Assembly (NCBI GenBank): GCA_002163245.1
Contig: MAAL01000095.1
Span: forward strand, 28,211 to 92,210
Reading direction: 5' to 3'
Source: Gammaproteobacteria bacterium 42_54_T18
Lineage (GTDB): Bacteria > Pseudomonadota > Gammaproteobacteria > Pseudomonadales > Ketobacteraceae
Length of the DNA: 64,000 nt
The translations under genes and the position numbers were made by a program. This document shows, piece after piece, positions 59,758 to 64,000 of this stretch (position 1 is its first letter; every line of letters starts with the position of its first letter). A model generated the notes under the pieces. That model searched no databases, was not told where the DNA came from, and was given only the letters and a program-made list of their open reading frames with translations.

Positions 59758-60894
59758 CTACAGGCCGTTTTTTCCCGGATAAATCCCCCCAAGAATGACG
59801 GGTTGTGTTGCTCCAGTAACACTTGGTAAATTGCTTGTAAGGTTATGTTTTGTTTGTCTGGCAAGCCATGCAAATGCAATAGCCTCAACCCACTCAGGGT
59901 TTACTCCTAGGTCTTGTGTGCTTGATGTCGGCAAGTCGCATGTACTTGACAGTCGTTCCATTAGATAGATATTTAACGCGCCACCGCCACATATGTATAG
60001 ATGACTTGCATTGTCGCAATGCATGTCAATGGCAGATTTAAGTGTGATAACTGTTAACTCAAGTAGCGTTGCTTGAATGTCTTCAGGTTTTTTTGTGCTG
60101 TAGGGTTTCAGATAGTGATCGAGCCACTCCTCGTTAAACTGTTCTTTACCTGTGCTTTTGGGTGGGGGCGAATCAAAATATTGAAAGGCCAGCAATTCTT
60201 GTAATAGGCTTTCGATGGGCGTACCAGATTTAGCCCATTCACCTTGTTTATCGTAATTATTCCCGGTGTGCTTCTTGCACCACAAGTCCATTAGGCCGTT
60301 TCCTGGGCCCGTATCAAAACCGGTACATAAGAGGTTTTTGTCGCTGGGTACCCATGTGATATTGGCAATGCCGCCTATATTGATGATGATCCTATTCTCA
60401 TCTTTATGGTGGAATATTGCTTGGTGAAATGCGGGTGCGAGAGGGGCACCTTGACCATTTGCTGCCATGTCTCTTCGGCGAAAATCGGCAATAGTTGTGA
60501 TGCCGGTATTATGGGCGATGGTATTAGGGTCGCCAATCTGGAGAGTGAAGGCGGGGTTAAGCTCGGGGCGGTGCCTGATTGTCTGGCCATGGCTCCCGAT
60601 TGCGCAGATATCTTCTGGTTGTAGCCCTGCTTTCTGCGCAAGATTTTTGACACTTGTTGCAAAAAAAGAACCTAAAGACCTGCATTGTTGGCCCATGGCA
60701 TCAATTTCATTGTTTCCAGGGGTAAAAAGCCTGAGCAATTCGTTCCGTTGTTTCGCTGAATAAGGCGTAAAAAGTGTATCAACCACAGTAAATGTTGTTG
60801 CTGATGAAAATTCAACAAGCGCTGCGTCAACACCATCGAGACTGGTTCCTGACATTAGGCCAATATAGCGCTCTATAGATGGTGTTTTTGTCAC
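59758..60894 (-). CDS. anmK: Anhydro-N-acetylmuramic acid kinase
   Basis: AnmK phosphorylates and opens 1,6-anhydroMurNAc in peptidoglycan recycling. The 378-residue kinase begins at a GTG and has the phosphate motif YIGLMSGTSLDGVDAALVEF (seen as GLMSGTSLDGVD), IGSHGQTIRH and NIGGIANITW, and the late VSGGGA-like CGGGALN. It starts three bases after the M23 stop, so the two minus-strand wall genes form an operon. Confidence 0.95.
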   Translation of the reverse strand: MTKTPSIERYIGLMSGTSLDGVDAALVEFSSATTFTVVDTLFTPYSAKQRNELLRLFTPGNNEIDAMGQQCRSLGSFFATSVKNLAQKAGLQPEDICAIGSHGQTIRHRPELNPAFTLQIGDPNTIAHNTGITTIADFRRRDMAANGQGAPLAPAFHQAIFHHKDENRIIINIGGIANITWVPSDKNLLCTGFDTGPGNGLMDLWCKKHTGNNYDKQGEWAKSGTPIESLLQELLAFQYFDSPPPKSTGKEQFNEEWLDHYLKPYSTKKPEDIQATLLELTVITLKSAIDMHCDNASHLYICGGGALNIYLMERLSSTCDLPTSSTQDLGVNPEWVEAIAFAWLARQTKHNLTSNLPSVTGATQPVILGGIYPGKNGL

Positions 60895-60897
60895 GGT

Positions 60898-62250
60898 TTA
60901 GTTGTTGCTGGCGAGGGCGGGTGAAATTGCGTTCGCATATGCTGCTAGCTGTGTCTGCATGTTTTCTGCATGAACCAAAAAGTTTGCTTTCTCACTTTTG
61001 GCAATGGGTTGGGCGTGAGGTAGTTTAACGGTAACTGGATTGCGTACTGCTCCATTAAGGTAGAACTCGTAATGAAGATGGGGCCCTGTTGCTAAGCCAG
61101 AGCTGCCAACATAACCAATGGTTTGCCCTTGTTTGACACGTTTTCCTGAGCGGGCATTTTTGGCATATCCGTTTAAGTGTGCGTAAAGTGTGCGGTAGCG
61201 TTGGCCATGCTGGACAATAACAACGCGTCCATATCCGCCTTTTCTACCCGCGTATATGATTTTTCCGTCACCCGTGGACTTTATGGGGGTGCCTCGGGAA
61301 GCTGCATAATCCGTGCCTTTGTGAGCCCTGATAGTGTGGAGTACAGGATGCTTACGACGCAGGTTGAAGTGCGAGCTGATTCGGGCGAAATTGATGGGGG
61401 AGCGCAAGAAGGCTTTACGCATGCTGTGACCTTCAGGGGTGAAGTAATTCTTATCTCCACCTTTTGATTCATGCTGAATTGCAGTGAAAATCTTGCCTTG
61501 ATTGATGAATTGGGCGGCTAAAATATTGCCATCCTTAATCTTTTCGCCGTCGAGGTGCATTTCTTCGTAAATAAGCTTAAATGAATCGCCTTTGCGAATA
61601 TCCAATGCAAAGTCTACGTCCCAGCCAAATATATTGGCCAGTTCCATTATTAAATTTTGAGAGAGGCCTGCTTTTTGCCCTGCTTGAAACAGACTGCTGT
61701 TGATTGTGGCTTCGCTATATTTGGAGTATGCGACGAGTTTTTTTACTGTTTTGTTGACGGTGTAGCCGCTATCGTTTTTGCTGAACAAGGTGCTTTCTAG
61801 TTTGCTCTCTATATAATTTAGCTGGTTAAGCCTGCCCTCATGATCAATGTCAAATAGAAGCTCTTGGCCTGGCTTGAGGCGAGTGAGGGTTTTTGAATTA
61901 CCACCAAAATGCGTAATGTTGTAAACGTCTTGAGCATTCAGGCCTGCGCGTTTAAATATGTGACTGAGAGTGTCGCCAGATTTGACGAGTTGTTTGCCCC
62001 AGTGTGTTTTTGGTGGCGAGGGGTTAGGTGGTACTGCAAGTTGTGGGGTTGTTGCTGTATTGCTCGAAACCTCAGGAGATAAAAGTAGAGTGGTTCGTTT
62101 TGCTGATGCGTCAGGAGCAGGAAGCACTGCAAGTACCACTAATGTGATAATGGAGGCGATGGATGCCCAGGCTAGATGCTTTTTGGGGTAAGCCTTGGCA
62201 ACTTTTGTAATCTGGGTGCTAATTTGGGTAGTAACTTGAGTTGAGACCAT
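60898..62250 (-). CDS. Peptidoglycan DD-metalloendopeptidase (M23, LysM-like)
   Basis: The 450-residue envelope protein starts at ATG 62250 (an in-frame TTG at 62268 adds six residues). The N-terminus has a repeated TQVTTQISTQITK stretch and a membrane/signal segment (about 30-55), then an OapA/LysM-type domain (GDTLSHIFKRAGLNAQDVYN, seen as DTLSHIFKRAG) and an M23 (LytM) domain with the zinc ligands HKGTDYA (His and Asp) and GPHLHYEF (His). Such proteins cut peptide crosslinks or activate amidases. A bactofilin gene nearby suggests a role in cell shape. It is divergent from tyrS. Confidence 0.92.
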   Translation of the reverse strand: MVSTQVTTQISTQITKVAKAYPKKHLAWASIASIITLVVLAVLPAPDASAKRTTLLLSPEVSSNTATTPQLAVPPNPSPPKTHWGKQLVKSGDTLSHIFKRAGLNAQDVYNITHFGGNSKTLTRLKPGQELLFDIDHEGRLNQLNYIESKLESTLFSKNDSGYTVNKTVKKLVAYSKYSEATINSSLFQAGQKAGLSQNLIMELANIFGWDVDFALDIRKGDSFKLIYEEMHLDGEKIKDGNILAAQFINQGKIFTAIQHESKGGDKNYFTPEGHSMRKAFLRSPINFARISSHFNLRRKHPVLHTIRAHKGTDYAASRGTPIKSTGDGKIIYAGRKGGYGRVVIVQHGQRYRTLYAHLNGYAKNARSGKRVKQGQTIGYVGSSGLATGPHLHYEFYLNGAVRNPVTVKLPHAQPIAKSEKANFLVHAENMQTQLAAYANAISPALASNN

Positions 62251-62440
62251 AAAGGGTACTTTAAGCAATATTTATCAAGTGTTGCTAAACAGATGTTCTT
62301 AAACAAGTGTTTTAACGAATACAGTTAACTATAGTAGAGAACATAATAGTAGGCTGGCTTTCCATCATACTGAAATATTCGCACAGTGGATGCGTTTTAT
62401 ATCACAGTTTCCCCTGATGTAAAAAGTAAGGAGTTATAAA

Positions 62441-62475
62441 GAAGCCCTGTTATATAGTGGCTTCGATGATACAAT
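62441..62475 (+). promoter_or_regulatory. Candidate tyrS promoter with inner dyad
   Basis: A -10-like TACAAT (62470-62475) lies 60 bases before tyrS; the -35 (CTGTTA, 62447-62452) is weak. An inverted repeat GAAGCC-N12-GGCTTC (62441-62446 with 62459-62464) straddles the spacer and could be an operator. Confidence 0.35.
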
Positions 62476-62534
62476 GCGCGCATTCCTGGTAGTGCTAGCT
62501 ACCTAATTCCAAGTTTGCTTGAGGGTTTTTTGTT

Positions 62535-63743
62535 GTGACGGGGTCTATAGACGAGGCATTGGCGCTGATAAAGCGTGGAGCAGAAGAGATTTTATTGGAA
62601 GACGAGCTTGTTGAGCGCTTAAAAGAAGGGCGTCCGTTGCGAATTAAGGCGGGCTTTGACCCGACCGCGCCAGATTTGCATTTAGGTCATACTGTGCTGA
62701 TCAATAAATTGAAGCAATTCCAGGACCTTGGTCATGAGATACTGTTCCTTATTGGCGATTTTACTGGGCTGATTGGTGATCCGACAGGAAAGAATCAAAC
62801 GCGAAAGCCGCTTACTCCTGAGCAAGTACAAGAAAATGCCAAGAGTTATGAAGAGCAAATATTCAAAATATTGGATCGTGAAAAAACGACAATTGTTTTT
62901 AATTCTGAGTGGCTTGAGAAGTTAGGTGCTGCCGGAATGATACAGCTTGCAGCGAAGCACACTGTCGCGCGTATGTTGGAGCGGGATGATTTTAGCAAGC
63001 GCTTTAAGGGCGAGCAGCCTATTGCGATACATGAGTTTTTATATCCGTTGATACAGGGTTATGACTCCGTGGCTCTGAAGGCGGATGTTGAACTGGGTGG
63101 TACTGATCAAAAATTCAATTTGCTGATGGGCCGAGAGTTGCAAAAATCCGAAGGCCAAAAACCGCAAACGGTATTGATGATGCCCTTGCTTGAAGGGCTT
63201 GATGGCGTGCAGAAGATGTCAAAGTCATTGGGTAATTATATTGGTGTTAGCGATGCTCCGAGTGAAATGTACGGCAAGTTGATGCAGATTTCTGATGAGT
63301 TGATGTGGCGATATTTTGATTTGTTAAGCTTCAAGTCCAATGATGAGATCAATAGTTATAAGAAAGAGATTGATGAAGGGGTTAATCCGAGAGATATCAA
63401 GGTGCGCTTGGCTGAAGAAATTGTTGCGAGATTTCATGGTGAGGCGGCATTAAAGGATGCTAACAAAGGAGCGGGTAATAAATTTGCTTGGGGCGAGACT
63501 CCGGACGATATGCCTGAAGTCACCTTAATAGCTGAGGGTGATGACGGGGTGCCCATAATTACTGCGGCCAGAGAGGCTGGTATCGTGGCTTCGGCGAGTG
63601 CGGCGAAAGGTATGTTAAAGCAGGGGGCCATTCGTGTTAATGGTGAGCCAGTGAAAGATCCTGGTTATAAGCTTTTGCCTGGAGAGGTGTATGTCTGTCA
63701 GGCGGGCAAGAAAAAGTTTGCCCAGGTGACTGTAATTAAGTAA
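62535..63743 (+). CDS. tyrS: Tyrosyl-tRNA synthetase
   Basis: TyrS charges tRNA-Tyr. The 402-residue class I synthetase begins at a GTG and has the HIGH-type [15 protein letters not shown] (about residue 48), the KMSKS motif (QKMSKSLGN, about 230) and a C-terminal S4 domain (residues about 340-400). The length is that of the Pseudomonas-type subclass. In related genomes it is followed by an rRNA operon, as seems to be the case here. Confidence 0.96.
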   Translation: MTGSIDEALALIKRGAEEILLEDELVERLKEGRPLRIKAGFDPTAPDLHLGHTVLINKLKQFQDLGHEILFLIGDFTGLIGDPTGKNQTRKPLTPEQVQENAKSYEEQIFKILDREKTTIVFNSEWLEKLGAAGMIQLAAKHTVARMLERDDFSKRFKGEQPIAIHEFLYPLIQGYDSVALKADVELGGTDQKFNLLMGRELQKSEGQKPQTVLMMPLLEGLDGVQKMSKSLGNYIGVSDAPSEMYGKLMQISDELMWRYFDLLSFKSNDEINSYKKEIDEGVNPRDIKVRLAEEIVARFHGEAALKDANKGAGNKFAWGETPDDMPEVTLIAEGDDGVPIITAAREAGIVASASAAKGMLKQGAIRVNGEPVKDPGYKLLPGEVYVCQAGKKKFAQVTVIK

Positions 63744-63781
63744 GTGTGATGCGCTGTATAGTGCAGTATGCTTTTGTTTCT

Positions 63782-63810
63782 AAAAATGCCGAGCTTTGCT
63801 CGGCATTTTT
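63782..63810 (+). terminator. tyrS terminator
   Basis: A perfect 13-bp stem (63782-63794 with 63798-63810, loop TTT) has an A5/T5 flank and GC core. Confidence 0.9.
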
Positions 63811-63894
63811 GTACGGAGAACTGACAAGCTTCGTCCCGATCTAACTTGTTGTAATCAATCAGCTTTATAGATCTAATAAAATGTAAAAAACCCG

Positions 63895-63922
63895 TTGACG
63901 ACGCCTCTTTAATCTCTATAAT
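63895..63922 (+). promoter_or_regulatory. Strong promoter, probably rrn P1
   Basis: TTGACG (63895-63900) and a perfect TATAAT (63917-63922) are 16 bases apart, preceded by an AT-rich stretch resembling an UP element and followed by a GC-rich discriminator (GCGCCCC), the hallmark of growth-rate- and ppGpp-controlled rRNA promoters. Confidence 0.8.
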
Positions 63923-64000
63923 GCGCCCCACTTCGAACGGAAAGCATCAGGCTTTAAGCCAGAAAGCAGAGGTTCGAAGTTGCTTTATAAAGGTTTGAAA
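63923..64000 (+). other. Start of leader RNA, probably of a 16S-23S-5S operon
   Basis: After the promoter, an 8-bp stem (63931-63938 with 63972-63979) resembles a boxB-type leader hairpin, then TGCTTTATAAA (63981-63991) looks like a boxA antitermination site. The window ends before any 16S sequence, so the rRNA call is from position and signals. Confidence 0.65.

Overview
The window is a stretch of gammaproteobacterial chromosome, moderately AT-rich. Its housekeeping gene order resembles Pseudomonadales in the broad sense: bamE/fur/recN, grpE-dnaK-dnaJ-dapB-carAB-greA, rlmE-ftsH-folP-glmM-tpiA-secG, rimP-nusA-infB-rbfA-truB-rpsO-pnp, lptE-holA, lnt-corC-ybeY-phoH-miaB, and argC-DUF6776-bactofilin-erpA-anmK-M23-tyrS followed by an rRNA-type promoter. 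hrcA lies between recN and grpE, and hemJ lies near argC. Marine Cellvibrionales/Oceanospirillales-like bacteria would fit, but the genus cannot be fixed from the sequence alone.

Layout. 1-4776: a three-gene RND efflux operon (outer-membrane factor cut by the window edge, lipoprotein adaptor, pump), closed by a bidirectional terminator. 4792-9168 (minus): a large hybrid sensor kinase gene in pieces, with two in-frame TAA codons, two frameshifts and an apparent internal deletion. 9451-13971: a sodium symporter, rnfH, bamE, fur and recN. 14047-25600: the heat-shock block hrcA-grpE-dnaK-dnaJ, in which hrcA, grpE and dnaK each have a sigma-32-like promoter, then dapB, carA (long structured leader with an attenuator), carB and greA. 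25633-32519: yhbY, rlmE, ftsH, folP, glmM, tpiA, secG. 32599-42038: tRNA-Leu(GAG), initiator tRNA, and the rimP-to-pnp translation/RNA-decay cluster. 42266-53343: a START-like exported protein, then minus-strand holA/lptE, leuS, lnt-corC-ybeY-phoH and miaB, with one small plus-strand gene between phoH and miaB. 53535-64000: a dienelactone-hydrolase-like protein, hemJ, a ClC channel, argC, DUF6776, bactofilin, erpA, anmK, an M23 peptidase, tyrS and the start of what is probably an rRNA operon.

Most genes belong to conserved operons for translation, protein folding, envelope assembly and nucleotide, amino-acid and amino-sugar synthesis. The accessory signals are few. They are the broken sensor kinase, the small exported protein under a clear sigma-54 promoter (51603-51916), the carA leader, and several terminators with unusually long palindromic arms. 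I see no CRISPR array, insertion sequence or prophage. The best candidate for something undescribed is the sigma-54 small-protein gene; the broken kinase is the clearest sign of gene decay.
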